Below, piece after piece: positions 22,730 through 32,093 of a DNA stretch of 64,000 nucleotides (its first letter is position 1; the number at the start of each line of letters is the position of its first letter). Below the pieces are notes generated by a model. That model made no database searches. It was not told the DNA's origin and saw only the letters and a program-made list of their open reading frames with translations. The stretch is from Sapria himalayana (taxonomy: Eukaryota > Streptophyta > Magnoliopsida > Malpighiales > Rafflesiaceae), in contig JAREIK010014603.1 in assembly GCA_029783825.1 (NCBI GenBank), positions 23,078 through 87,077 of the forward strand, in the 5' to 3' direction. Both the position numbers and the translations under genes were made by a program.

Positions 22730-23130
22730 AATGAGATATTGCAAAACGATATTTGGGCCCTTGTGCGTGTGGATGATAATGCCCGCGAACGATGTGTTAA
22801 TGTGATGTGGATGATGCACAATGTGGTGCAGTGCATTAATGTGAACATGTGGTACAATTCGTTAACGTGAGTTGAATGGCATGCAATGTGTGGTGCAGTG
22901 CATTGACATGGCTGCATGGTGTTGAGTGTTGGCATGACTTGGATGGTGTGCTGCATGTTAGCGTGATATTATGGTGATAGGGTCCACAATGTGTGTGTCT
23001 GTGGTTAACAGTGTTGAAGTTTTTGGGATAATGTTCTACTGCACTTGCAGTATCATGTGACATGGCGTGCATAGTGTATGATTGTGTGCAGTGTGTTGCT
23101 GCATGGCGTGGCAGTGTGATGCAGTGTAAT
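22730..23130. repeat. TG/GC-rich cryptic repeat tract
   Basis: There is a strong strand bias toward G and T on the plus strand, with recurring GTGGTGCAGTGCATT (near 22822 and 22891), GCATGGTGTG, GTGCAGTGTG and similar phrases. It looks like an imperfect repeat of about 75 bp plus slippage. There is no coding signal; the minus-strand His-rich frames are composition effects. Confidence 0.6.
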
Positions 23131-23323
23131 GCACTTGTAATTGTGATATTTATTTACCTACTAGGACTAAATTGATGGAGTAAAATATTCCAGCTATTAT
23201 CATGTAGAAACTATGAAAGACAAACTATTGATTGTCTAATTATTGACAATCAATAATAAGTATAGTTGTTGTAGTTTGCACATGGTACTTTCTTAACTAG
23301 GAGCTTAATTATATGGCAAATTA

Positions 23324-23692
23324 TAGAGGTGTCAAACAAGCCGGCCCTATCCGGCACGGGCACGTCACGCTACAGTGTCGTGCCCCGGCTCATTGTGCTG
23401 GCACAGCAAGCGTGACCACACACCGAACGTGGTAAATACAAGCCGATGCCGGAGAGGCGAGGCTCGTCGAGCCCCGAAAGGGTGAAGATGCGCGACAGCG
23501 CGGTGGCACACCACCGAAATCCTAATTTTTTAAAAAAAATTAGAGTTTTGTCCGACCCGAACTAGGTCGGACCCGGTAGTTTTTGGACCGAGGGTCCGTG
23601 CCGGGCCAGGCACAACATGTTTACTGTACCGTGCCGTGCATAGACCGCCACGGTAGCCCAGTTGAGTGGCCTAAAATCATTTGACACCTCTA
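23324..23692 (+). mobile_element. Complete GC-rich nonautonomous hAT element, 369 bp
   Basis: The termini are TAGAGGTGTCAAACAAG and CATTTGACACCTCTA. It is flanked by a perfect 8-bp target duplication GCAAATTA (23316-23323 and 23693-23700). The body is strongly GC-rich in an AT-rich intron and holds no transposase. The 8-bp duplication and TIR type place it with hAT elements. Its ends match those of the larger hAT at 47635-51095, which probably supplied transposase for this family. Confidence 0.92.
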
Positions 23693-23700
23693 GCAAATTA

Positions 23701-25217
23701 CTCCCTCTTAGTGATGAGAAAAAAGAGATCTAATTAGTCACTGATTCTTGATTATTAATTATTTTAAGATAATGTAACTATACATAAATATTTTTAATTT
23801 TCATGTGTTTCACAATGTACTATATGTTATTAAAATTTGTAGTATCTTTATATTTATCCCAAATCACTCAGATATATAATATGGTTTGTTAGCCGATTGT
23901 ATTGAAATTAGAGAAGTGTAGATATGTGGAACAGATTATTACTCACTTTAGCAATTTCACATAACTTAACTGCTTAGTTTTGGTAGTATTTCTAGCAGAG
24001 GTGAATATGACTATTGGAGCAAGATAGTGTAATTTTTTTTGCATTGTATTGTGATATTCTTTACCTAATAGTTTTGTGGGGTTTCATAATCATATTTTGA
24101 ATGTTTATATCTTACTATTTGTATCATTAGGCAAGTCAATCATGTATGAATGAGGTGGCAAACCGTGTAGTAAAGAGATTTCATATGCTACTTGGCTATG
24201 AGATAAGGTGAGTTCCGATCATGATAGAAGCATTTGCAAGAGATTCTTGGTACACATTGCATAAAAAGTGATCGTGTCAGAAAGAATAAATAGAAGTTAT
24301 TTTTAGAGAAGAGAGATTTGGAATACTATATATTATTGACCAACTATCAAATTTATTTAGGGATTCTAGCATGTATTATTATATATATAATTGCTTATTA
24401 TTTATTATTTTTTACACGTTTTTTTGAATATTGTATTATAGTAGTAATAATATTTAACATTATATTTTATTAATAAAAATTTGAATAATTTATTTTGGGA
24501 GTTGTCTTGTTAAATAATTTGATTTTGATATTTTTTTTATTGATATTATTTGGTAGGATTGAAATATTTAAAGATAGACTTGATTTTAGATTGAGTAAAA
24601 TAATTTATATATTATTTCTTTTTTGTTTATTTTATGTTTAAAAATGATAATTTTCAATTGTAGTATCATAAATATGTTACTGTCAAATTATGAAGTATGT
24701 CAGATAAGAAAGTATATCTTGACATATTATTAGATTTGACCGGGGACCTACTATAATTGTAATTATATATAACCTGGGATATTTTATTATTTTTTTTTTG
24801 AAAATTATTCATTTTATTTTTTTTTGTAATAAATTATATATATATATATATATAAAATTTTAGAATTATTTTCTGCAAAGAATGTAGAATTAATTTAATA
24901 AAAATATAAATTTTTAATGAATACCAATGATTTAGAGTACATGTCTGACTACGAGATTATTTATCAAATTTCACGTATGAGTGTATCTCTTTAAAATGAG
25001 ATTCCAAAATATTGGAATCTTTATTTAATTGAGGCTAATAGTACACTTCTTCGATAGAAGATTTTTCGTGATGTTTTATGAGAGATATAGTTAACTCATA
25101 TGTTTTAACTATCATATCAACTAAATATTTTTTTGTAGTCATTTCTTATCTTAGAAAAAGCTTTTCAGTTGAAGTTTGAAAGTTTTTTAGAGTAATTCTT
25201 TCATTCAAAAAAAATTA
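23701..25217. other. NOL10 intron, AT-rich, nothing recognised
   Basis: I looked here for the missing exon (the segment after LEQ) and did not find it. (TA)n lies at about 24836-24854. There are no transposon ends. Confidence 0.5.
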
Positions 25218-25420
25218 GGTGCCTCGATCCTGTCCATGGCCCAGCCCGCCCAAATGTGGGCTGATACTTCACGGCACACCTCTACAAGCTTGGTCATGTC
25301 TGATAGGATGGTCCACCTGCTGCCTATGAGGCTGGAAAAGGTGGATTATGCCATGCTCATTTGTCATCTCGATGCCCAAATTGTGCCGTGGGCTCCCCGT
25401 ATAAGGATTCATAAGCTACA
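25218..25420. mobile_element. GC-rich patch, possible element relic
   Basis: The patch runs from AGGTGCCTCGATCCTG to GTGCCGTGGGCTCCCCG, including GGCCCAGCCCGCCCAAATG and CGGCACACCTCTAC. It has the base composition and phrases of the GC-rich hAT-derived family but lacks both clean termini. Confidence 0.35.
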
Positions 25421-27250
25421 AATAAATTTCTTTTTTTGGGTGCGTTTTTAGAGTCTTTGTTAGATATCCAATTAGAAGAGAGTGGTAGTTTTTTTTTATA
25501 AATTTAACGAATTACAATTTGATGATTCATTTCATGACTTATCACATCTGCTACCAAATATCGAGCAAATTAATTTTGTGAAGAATGACTCATTTTTAAT
25601 CGTTAAAAACTAAAAGATTAAATCATTCATGTTTTTGAGTTGATATTAGGAGAAAGAGGAGAGAATTTGTGCAGCTTGTATAGAATAAAGCAAAGTTTCC
25701 TGAGAAGTCAGAATATCTTATAATCGATTCTTTTTATCTTGAGTTTCTGATCATGCTTTCCTAATAAATAATTCTGTACTTGCTACTTTATTTTTATGTT
25801 TTGTTTTACTTGTATCTTTTTATATGTTTTTGTATTTTTTATTATTTTCTCATGTTACTATCAGGAATCCCAAAGTATTTTTCTGAGATATTATTTCAAC
25901 TAGAATGATATTAGAGTATGGTGAAGGACATAAATATGTTTGACTCTAATCGAATTTGTGAACTAGTATCATAATTTTCAGGAACGTCTATTTTTAGTTA
26001 TAAGTGGAGTTCTTAGCGAAGATTAGTCTTGATAGTAAGTGAGATTGCATGAAATTAAAATTGTGTGAGAGAATTTATCCAAATTTTTAGGGTTGATAAT
26101 TAAGATTCTTTTTCTCTAGCAGTTAAAATGATCTCAACTTGAATACTCATGTCATTGCCAGTTTCTTGCTAATTGATGATATATTTTTAGGATTATATAT
26201 GGAAAATATTTTTTCTCTCACCGTTCTTGATCAGGGAGTACTAAGAAAGCTTTCACTTGATTTTTGTGATGAGATAAAGTGCTCATATCTATTTTGTATA
26301 TTGTAGAATATATTATATGACTTAAAACTATCTCTGAGAGCTTGATTTGCTATTTTTTGTAGTCATGTTTACTTGATTTTGTTTGTATAAGTATATCATA
26401 ATTTATTTTTTATTTTACTATAAAAATTCAGATGAGATACTATGTTGTTGTTTATATAAGTAGATGATATTTTCGATTTATTTATTTATTTATTTATTTT
26501 TCCTTTAAGTTAGTATTATAGAAATTTACCTGCCAACTTAAAGGAGTATATTATAGCTTTTATTTTTTTTTATATTTTTCTTGTTATTTTACTTATATGA
26601 TGAGAGCACCTATTCGTGGGCTGCCTAAATAATGTTATCTTTTTTCTTTTTTAGAATTATTTTTATCATTTTTTTTGTTTTTCAAAACATTAGAAAACAC
26701 TTGAATAACTAAATTGTCATTCAAGTTGGCATATGGGCTTGGTTTTTCTTCCCCACATTGGGGCTTGAACTTTGTTCAAGTTAAAACTTCTTCATGTTGA
26801 TTATTTGTGATGTAAATCCCATTTTATCTAACCCTTTTTTTACAGATGAATAATTTTTTAATTTTCAGGAATAAAAAAACTATTTTCTAATTACTTATTA
26901 AAATTTGTTTTATAAAATTGAAAAAACGAAAAATCGTGTTCCCCAAAAACTATTTTCAATGAAAATAAAAATTAGAAAATTGGGTAAAGACAACTTTTAA
27001 ATTTCATGAAAACACAATACTTGCATTATATATTATGGAATGACTTGTGAATTTGAATTGTATGATTGTTGCTCTTGTACATGCTCGTGGTTTCGTGCAG
27101 AGAAGATTCCTTTCCCCCCTCAACACACAATCCCCAGCACTCAATGTAGTTTCTCGCATGTTTGCTATCAATTTTTTTTCTACATTTATTCTCTTTTCTT
27201 AGTGTTGATCTGATCCCATGGGTGGCTTGGCGCATGCAATTGTCGGTGCA
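25421..27250. other. NOL10 intron, AT-rich, nothing recognised
   Basis: Short TTTA repeats lie near 26478-26500. No exon, RNA gene or transposon end was recognised. Confidence 0.5.
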
Positions 27251-27258
27251 CAATTACT

Positions 27259-27612
27259 TAGAGGTGTCAACCGGGCCGGACGGGCACGGGAAAATCCCGT
27301 GCCCGCGCCCGTGCCGTGCCTGACCCGGCACGGGTTCGTCCTGTGTTGGGTGTCCCCCGAGCCCGACCCCACGATCGCCTCTCCCACAAAAAAGACCGAG
27401 GGTCGGGTCTGGTTGGACCAGACCCGCGGTCCCACGATGCCCGAACCGTACGGCCAGGCCAGGCCCGAGCGAACCAGGCCCGCACGGCACGTCCCGCCGT
27501 GCCTGCGGGCCATGCCGGGCCCACCTTTTTAAACCATGCCTGGCCCGGCACGAAGGCACGCTCGTGCTAAAAAAGGGCCGGCCGGTGCGGCTCGACACTT
27601 TTGACACCTCGA
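27259..27612 (+). mobile_element. Complete GC-rich nonautonomous hAT element, 354 bp
   Basis: The start is TAGAGGTGTCAACCGGGCC and the end TTTTGACACCTCGA. A perfect 8-bp target duplication CAATTACT lies at 27251-27258 and 27613-27620. It is the most GC-rich stretch of the window. Its first 19 bases (TAGAGGTGTCAACCGGGCC) are identical to the start of the hAT at 47635, and CCCGAGCCCGACCCCACG has a close counterpart there. The long open frames on both strands are composition effects. It lies about 50 bp upstream of a NOL10 exon and could disturb its splicing. Confidence 0.93.
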
Positions 27613-27664
27613 CAATTACTATGATGACAAAATTGCCATAATTATCTTTTTAAAATAATTTCAG

Positions 27665-27773
27665 CAAGCTTCATGGCCTTGTAGCATGTAGCGGTGAAGA
27701 TGGTGCAGTGGAATGTTTGGATACGAGAACAAGATCTTCAGTTGGAAGAATCAATGCTACTGATACCGATGAG
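27665..27773 (+). pseudogene. NOL10: NOL10 exon after the missing one (KLHGLVAC...)
   Basis: It encodes KLHGLVACSGEDGAVECLDT and RTRSSVGRINATDTDE. The exon opens with one base completing a split codon, whereas exon 5 ends on a codon boundary. An exon ending in phase 2 and coding about 20-25 residues must therefore be missing or unrecognisable in between. The donor is GAG|GTTAAT. Confidence 0.88.
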
Positions 27774-27928
27774 GTTAATTTTCGCTTCTTCTGCCGGAAC
27801 AAAATCTGCTGCCTTGTCACAGATGACAGGTCGCGGAGCGAGAGTGTGTCAATTTCATTTTTATAGGCTTTGGCGACATAAGAATTCCTCTTCTTCTGAT
27901 GTATTTAATCCTCTCTGTTCTGAAGCAG

Positions 27929-27994
27929 GTGACTTCCTTGGAATTTGAGGATGACGGAGGCTTTCTAATGGCAGTTGGGAGCAATGCTGGAAAG
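27929..27994 (+). pseudogene. NOL10: NOL10 exon (VTSLEFEDDGGF)
   Basis: Twenty-two codons encode VTSLEFEDDGGFLMAVGSNA-GK. The acceptor is CTGAAGCAG and the donor AAAG|GTTTAG, phase 0. It is intact. Confidence 0.85.
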
Positions 27995-28097
27995 GTTTAG
28001 TGTCCATCACATTAATGTGAGAACTTGGAAAATGAGAAATGTCAAAAAAAAAACACCTGAGGAGCTTCATGTGTCATATTAGTTGTTCTTAGATTGA

Positions 28098-28816
28098 AAA
28101 TTGCAACATTTGATATATCAATAAATTTCCGATATATCTATAAATTCTAAGTATCGATATATCTATTAATACAAATATATATATTCTTGATTGATGCTTA
28201 ATTACAAATACTCACCGATATATCTTTGATATATCCGATTTATTCGTAAAATTAGAGGTGTCAAACGGGCCGGCCCGGCCATGCACGAGGCATGGCACGG
28301 TTCAGCAGTGCCAGGGCCAGCTCGGCAAGAAAATTTTTCGTGCCCTGGCTCGTGCTGTGCCCGATCATGGCACAATCGTGCCGTGCCGTGCTGAGGCCAA
28401 CCGTGCCTCATGTCATGCTTGGCCCGGCATGGTACCGTGGCCCGTTGGCATGGTATCGTGCCCAAATCAGAATTTTTTTAAAATTAGGGTTTCTGGCGCT
28501 CCGAAATTCTAATTTATTTTTTAAATTAGGGTTTCGGGCGCGTGAATTCCTAATTTTATTTTTAATTTAGGGTGTTGGGTGAGCCGAAACACTATTTTTT
28601 TTTAATTTAGGGTACGGCCCGACCGGGCCGAACCCGGCGAATCGTGCTGCAGGCCCATGTCGGGCCGAACCCCACAAAAATAATGCCTGGCCCGGCATGA
28701 AAACGCAGTCGGGCCTGAAAAAAATGTGACGGGCTGGCCCGACACATTCCATTTGACACCTTTACGTAAAATTAATGTACCAATATTTTCGTAGAAACCG
28801 ATATTTTAATCATTGG
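28098..28816 (-). mobile_element. Second GATATATCGG element, split by a hAT insertion
   Basis: In reverse complement it reads CCAATGATTAAAATATCGG through repeated GATATATCGG to ATATCAAATGTTGCAA, collinear with 16492-16697. It is interrupted by the 512-bp element at 28253-28764, whose target duplication CGTAAAAT lies inside it. Confidence 0.65.
28253..28764 (+). mobile_element. Complete GC-rich nonautonomous hAT element, 512 bp
   Basis: The start is TAGAGGTGTCAAACGGGCC and the end CATTTGACACCTTTA. A perfect 8-bp target duplication CGTAAAAT lies at 28245-28252 and 28765-28772. Inside are four AATTAGGGTTTCGGGCG-type repeats (near 28480, 28530, 28565 and 28605), also found at 13700 and 23525 in sister elements. 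No transposase. It sits in a NOL10 intron inside an older element. Confidence 0.93.
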
Positions 28817-29544
28817 TGTCAATATAAAAAAGTCATGCACCCAATGCATGAGGCTAAGTGCAAGATTTGGGAGAAGTTAATATCTTGACATCTTTACTCC
28901 TGAAAGTGAGAAAAGTTGTATTTGGTGTGCCCCGAAATAGAGGCTCGGTTTTCATTGGCCTACTCATTCGCCCAGGGAAGCTACCAGTTCGGCGGCCCCA
29001 CATCAACACCTTGTCGGACCCAACCTGCCATGCTATACTTCACTGCACCTATCCTGATTGGTTTCGCCCTAGCCTGGGCTCATCGTGAAAGTGGCCCTAG
29101 CTCATGATTAATCCGTGCATGATAGACCAATACCCTTCTTCATAGTCGAGTCCCATACTAGCGACAACTCCCCAGGCTCAATAGGATCGGCATGCTAGAA
29201 CTCCGAAGTTGCTTCACCTTTAGTCCACTTGCACTCTCTTGTTGGAGCATTTTCACACATTTTTTATTCAAATTCGGTGCACGTGGCTTAGTGCCAGGTC
29301 TAAGAGATGTTAATATTTTGACAATTTTATCCCTGAAATTTATAAAAGTTGTGTCTGATGAGTCTCGAATCAAGGGCTTGCTAGTCACGGGCCTACTCAT
29401 TCGCACAACGGAGCTGCGTGTGTGGCGGCCTCACATCAGCACCCTTGTGAGACCCAGCCTGCCATGCTACGCTTCATGCATCCGTGCGTAATGTAATTAA
29501 AAAAAGATTGATGCTTTACGAAAGCTTATTTGAATCATTTGCAG
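28817..29544. repeat. Duplicated block (two ~220-bp direct repeats), origin unknown
   Basis: Segments 28855-29050 and 29278-29475 are diverged direct repeats. They share GATGTTAATATTTTGACA-type text, AAAGTTGTGT, GGCCTACTCATTCGC, GGCGGCC(C/T)CACATCA and CCTGCCATGCTA. The intervening 230 bp is different. This may be a decayed retroelement region; no protein homology was seen. It fills the NOL10 intron before the VLLYDLRS exon. Confidence 0.55.
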
Positions 29545-29597
29545 GTGTTGCTTTATGATCTACGATCACCATTGCCCGATACAGTCAAAGATCACAT
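29545..29597 (+). pseudogene. NOL10: NOL10 exon (VLLYDLRSPLP)
   Basis: It encodes VLLYDLRSPLPDTVKDH. The acceptor is ATTTGCAG and the donor CACAT|GTAAGT, phase 2. It is intact. Confidence 0.85.
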
Positions 29598-29682
29598 GTA
29601 AGTGTATTTATTAGAGAACAATTCCCAGGTTGCCCTTCACTTTTTTTTTGTTTCTTCTTTTTTTATTGAAGTTGTCGTGCAG

Positions 29683-29787
29683 GTATGGCAGCCCGATATT
29701 GGATATCAAGTGGCATAAACTCTTAATTGTGAACGTAAGCTAATCACTTCTGACAAGCATGTTGTAAGAATATGGGATCCAGAGACT
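29683..29787 (+). pseudogene. NOL10: NOL10 exon 9 with frameshift and lost donor
   Basis: It encodes MYGSPILDIKWHKLL and then, in another frame, KLITSDKHVVRIWDPET. One base is missing near 29722-29730, and the unshifted frame stops at TAA 29741. The expected donor after GAGACT reads ATAGGATG, so GT appears to have changed to AT. The following acceptor is an ordinary GCAG, so a U12-type AT-AC intron does not explain it. Confidence 0.8.
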
Positions 29788-29853
29788 ATAGGATGATCTC
29801 TCTAGTGCCTTTTTTTTTTGCGGGGGGTGCCTTGTGATTTTTCTATGGTGCAG

Positions 29854-30024
29854 GGTGATGGCATGACTAGCATCGAGCCCTCGGGCCAGATGATAAATGA
29901 TGTCTGTGTTTTTGATGGGAGTGGCTTGATCTTTCTCGCCCTAGAGAGCAGCCTGGTTCGATCCTACTTTCTGCCTTCCTTGGGCCCAGCTCCTAAGTGG
30001 TGTTCTTACTTTGAGAAAACAACT
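29854..30024 (+). pseudogene. NOL10: NOL10 exon 10
   Basis: It encodes GDGMTSIEPSGQMINDVCVF, then LIFLALESSLVRSYFLPSLG and PAPKWCSYFEKTT. Fifty-seven codons are open. It is the last exon not present in arm A. The donor is ACT|GTGTGC. Confidence 0.88.
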
Positions 30025-30034
30025 GTGTGCATCT

Positions 30035-30035
<1 letters not shown>

Positions 30036-30067
<32 letters not shown>
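30036..30067 (+). repeat. (CT)n microsatellite in NOL10 intron 10
   Basis: About 16 CT units lie just inside intron 10 and only about 30 bp from the inner breakpoint of the inverted repeat. Confidence 0.95.
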
Positions 30068-30071
<4 letters not shown>

Positions 30072-30126
30072 CTGGTTGACAGAAATGGCCTTGATATTTT
30101 ATGATAATTACAATACAACCTTGCAG

Positions 30127-30285
30127 GAAGAGCTGGAAGAGAATGCAAAAAAAGCCATATATGATAATTACAAATTCTTTACGAGGGATGATATTGAGAA
30201 ATTGAACTTGACTAAATTGATCGGCACCGATCTCTTGAAGCCTTCCATGCATGGATTTTTCATTGATGACCGGTTGTATCTGAAG
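30127..30285 (+). pseudogene. NOL10: NOL10 exon 11 (arm B)
   Basis: It encodes EELEENAKKAIYDNYKFFT then RDDIEKLNLTKLIGTDLLKP and SMHGFFIDDRLYLK, the conserved linker that follows the propeller. Fifty-three codons are open in both arms, with only a few substitutions between arms. Confidence 0.9.
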
Positions 30286-30318
30286 GTGAGCCCCTCACCT
30301 TATTTCTTCTTATTTTTC

Positions 30319-30509
30319 TTTTTTTTTTGAACACCATGGACTACAGGGCCCACTTACGTGGGCCCCTTACGTCCCATTGGGCTCCCAGAGAACCGAGCAG
30401 GTAAGGAATATCCCCAGTACCCCCCACCGGTAAGACTTGAACTCGTGACCTCCTGGTCATTGCCAAGAGTCTTCACCAGCTAAGCTACCTATGAGAGGGG
30501 TCCCCCACT
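30319..30509 (-). repeat. tRNA-derived SINE in NOL10 intron 11 (arm B)
   Basis: This is the mirror copy of the arm A SINE: a T run at about 30319-30328, the inverted B box GACTTGAACTC and the inverted A box CCAGCTAAGCTA near 30477-30488. It is antisense to NOL10. Confidence 0.75.
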
Positions 30510-30982
30510 GTTTCTTCTACATTATGGGAGGTGGCTTCTGTTCTATTATTAATTTTGAAACTATAATTTTTTTTATGATGTCAATATTTTGTCAATTTTT
30601 TTAAAAAAAATACTGATTTTTTAGATTATTATTTATGTTAAAATAATTTCAAATTTGTGACGTTCATATATGTGACTTTAGGTTTTTTATTAGGTGTGTG
30701 AGCCTGCCTATCACCTCGTGCACCAGCATTGTTGGTGTCCATCCATTGTAGCTGCCATGCTGGTGCCACATTGGATACTTTGCTTGCTCCAAACCTATTC
30801 ATACCGCATGGAAGGGGGCCTTATATGGGGCCTCGAGGCCCATATATGGGGTACTTATGGGCCCTATACTTTACTGACTGATAATAGGGATGGGTGGAGG
30901 GGCAGGAAGGGGATAAAATAAAAAAGATTATAAAAAAGATAGATGCTTACATATTCATGTATGTCTATATCTCTTGTTGTAG

Positions 30983-31075
30983 TGTAAGCAGTCGGCAGAT
31001 CCTTTTTCATACGAAACATATGTTGAGGAGAAGAAAAAAGAGAAGATGGAACACGTGCGGGCCTCTCGTATCACA
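30983..31075 (+). pseudogene. NOL10: NOL10 exon 12 (arm B)
   Basis: It encodes CKQSADPFSYETYVEEKKKE then KMEHVRASRIT, matching the family's basic helical segment. The acceptor is CTTGTTGTAG and the donor ACA|GTATGT. It is intact in this arm, while arm A has lost two bases. Confidence 0.85.
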
Positions 31076-31203
31076 GTATGTTTTCCTCACAAAAAATTAT
31101 GCTTCTCCTCACGGAGACGGAGTTTGCTTTTCTCTGCCACAACTACTCTTTAAATGTTTTGTGCGTGCGTGCGTGTGCATGTGCGTGCGTGTGTGTGCTG
31201 CAG

Positions 31204-31386
31204 AAGCATATTAGATTACCGAAAGTAAATAGGGAAATTGCCGCAAGTATAATTAAGAACGAAGCTGATGAGAATGAAAAGTAGGAAACCGTAGAAAACG
31301 AGAAGAAAAAAACTTCAAAGAAAAAGAAGGGACTTGGTAGCGAGGTGCTGAAAGATGAGCGATTCGCGCGCCTGTTCGAGGACAAG
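31204..31386 (+). pseudogene. NOL10: NOL10 exon 13 with TAG (arm B)
   Basis: It encodes KHIRLPKVNREIAASIIKNE and ADENEK, then TAG at 31282-31284, then ETVENEKKKTSKKKK and LGSEVLKDERFARLFEDK. Arm A has GAG at the TAG position, so this is a single G-to-T change private to arm B. Confidence 0.88.
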
Positions 31387-31449
31387 GTACCTCGTCCATT
31401 TTTTATCTTTTTTTTAAATCTTTTTTTTAAAAAATATAATGTGAGCTAT

Positions 31450-31568
31450 GACTTTGACCTTTTTGAGCCGGTGATGAACAACGGCTCAACTGCGAGCGAC
31501 TCTGATGCCTCCTCCATGGATCACAGTGACGGAGATGGGTTCGTAAAACAGATGCCACGGGTTCCTGT
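31450..31568 (+). pseudogene. NOL10: NOL10 exon 14 with 75-bp deletion and lost acceptor (arm B)
   Basis: It encodes DFDLFEPVMNNGSTASDSDA and SSMDHSDGDGF. Compared with arm A, 25 codons that include the family's LDLHP...SLLEEHFE segment are gone in frame. The acceptor CTAG of arm A reads CTAT here. The donor is CCTGT|GTAAGT. Confidence 0.85.
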
Positions 31569-31693
31569 GTAAGTCGGTCTTTCATGGCAGCATGGGTTAG
31601 CGTACCCCAGCCCATCGTCTCGTGTCAGCGAGCCCCTGGATGGGTCACGGTCTCTACTCTGTGGTGCTGATGTCTATTTTTGATGCCATCTAG

Positions 31694-31953
31694 TTATACG
31701 AAGTGAAGGACGAGAGGTACGCAGAAGCATTCTGGAACAGCGTATTAACTTGTAAAAGAGGATGCTCTTACTTTGGAAGAAAGGATCGTTGCTCTTGCTG
31801 ATGATGATCCTCCACAGAATATGCTTCGTGCTGCCCCGAGCAACGTTAAGTTCGGGGCTGGCGGTTCCAGAGAGATTTCTTTCATCTCCAAGAGCTTTGT
31901 CAAGCCGCAAAGGAAGAAGCACGGGCTAGACGAAGAAGAAGAATATAGCGATG

Positions 31954-31992
<39 letters not shown>

Positions 31993-32093
31993 GTGGTGGG
32001 GAAGGAAGGCGTGTAAAGGGTAGAGGGGTCCAGTCTTTGGGCTTCAAGGCTAATAAAAATTTTGCGTGGAAGAGGAGGAATTACAAAATATAA
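31694..32093 (+). pseudogene. NOL10: NOL10 exon 15 (arm B), frameshifted at start
   Basis: One T fewer than arm A directly after the acceptor moves the frame, giving TGA after four codons. A 1-nt gain near 31741-31750 restores the original frame downstream, which then runs EERIVALADDDPPQNMLRAA to an Asn run of 12 codons (AAT repeat) and VQSLGFKANKNFAWKRRNYK before the stop. The Asn run is twice as long as in arm A. Confidence 0.85.

Larger units (their letters stand above)
15994..32093 (+). pseudogene. NOL10: NOL10/ENP2 homologue (nucleolar WD40 protein), interrupted and decayed
   Basis: NOL10/Enp2 is a nucleolar beta-propeller protein of the small-subunit processome; plants have one homologue. 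I reconstruct exons at 15994-16123, 20962-21060, 21142-21233, 21354-21454, 21624-21714, 27665-27773, 27929-27994, 29545-29597, 29683-29787, 29854-30024, 30127-30285, 30983-31075, 31204-31386, 31450-31568 and 31694-32093. Splice phases agree except where noted. Family landmarks are RVELIQDLRF, ASGIYPPQVKVYEL, KYGKHYSLRIPR, MGRDIAYDCW, GPAPKWCSYFE, LIGTDLLKPSMHGFF, LPKVNREIA and the tail RGVQSLGFKANKN. Lesions: in-frame TAG in exon 3, a missing exon between 21714 and 27665, 1-nt loss in exon 9, exon 9 donor GT lost, TAG in exon 13, exon 14 acceptor AG changed to AT with a 75-bp deletion, and 1-nt loss at the start of exon 15. Introns are inflated by transposons. A functional copy is expected elsewhere in the genome. 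Assembly error could explain one or two lesions but not all. Confidence 0.9.

Noticed and set aside
27199..27607. Several long open frames on both strands
   Set aside because: They all lie in the GC-rich 354-bp hAT-type element, where stop codons are rare because of base composition. No family match.
29778..29853. U12-type AT-AC intron after NOL10 exon 9
   Set aside because: The first bases are AT, but the acceptor is an ordinary GCAG and the U12 donor consensus ATATCC is absent. A mutated GT donor is simpler.
15994..32093. Functional NOL10 gene
   Set aside because: At least six independent disabling changes, including stops, frameshifts, a missing exon and lost splice sites, make a working product very unlikely.
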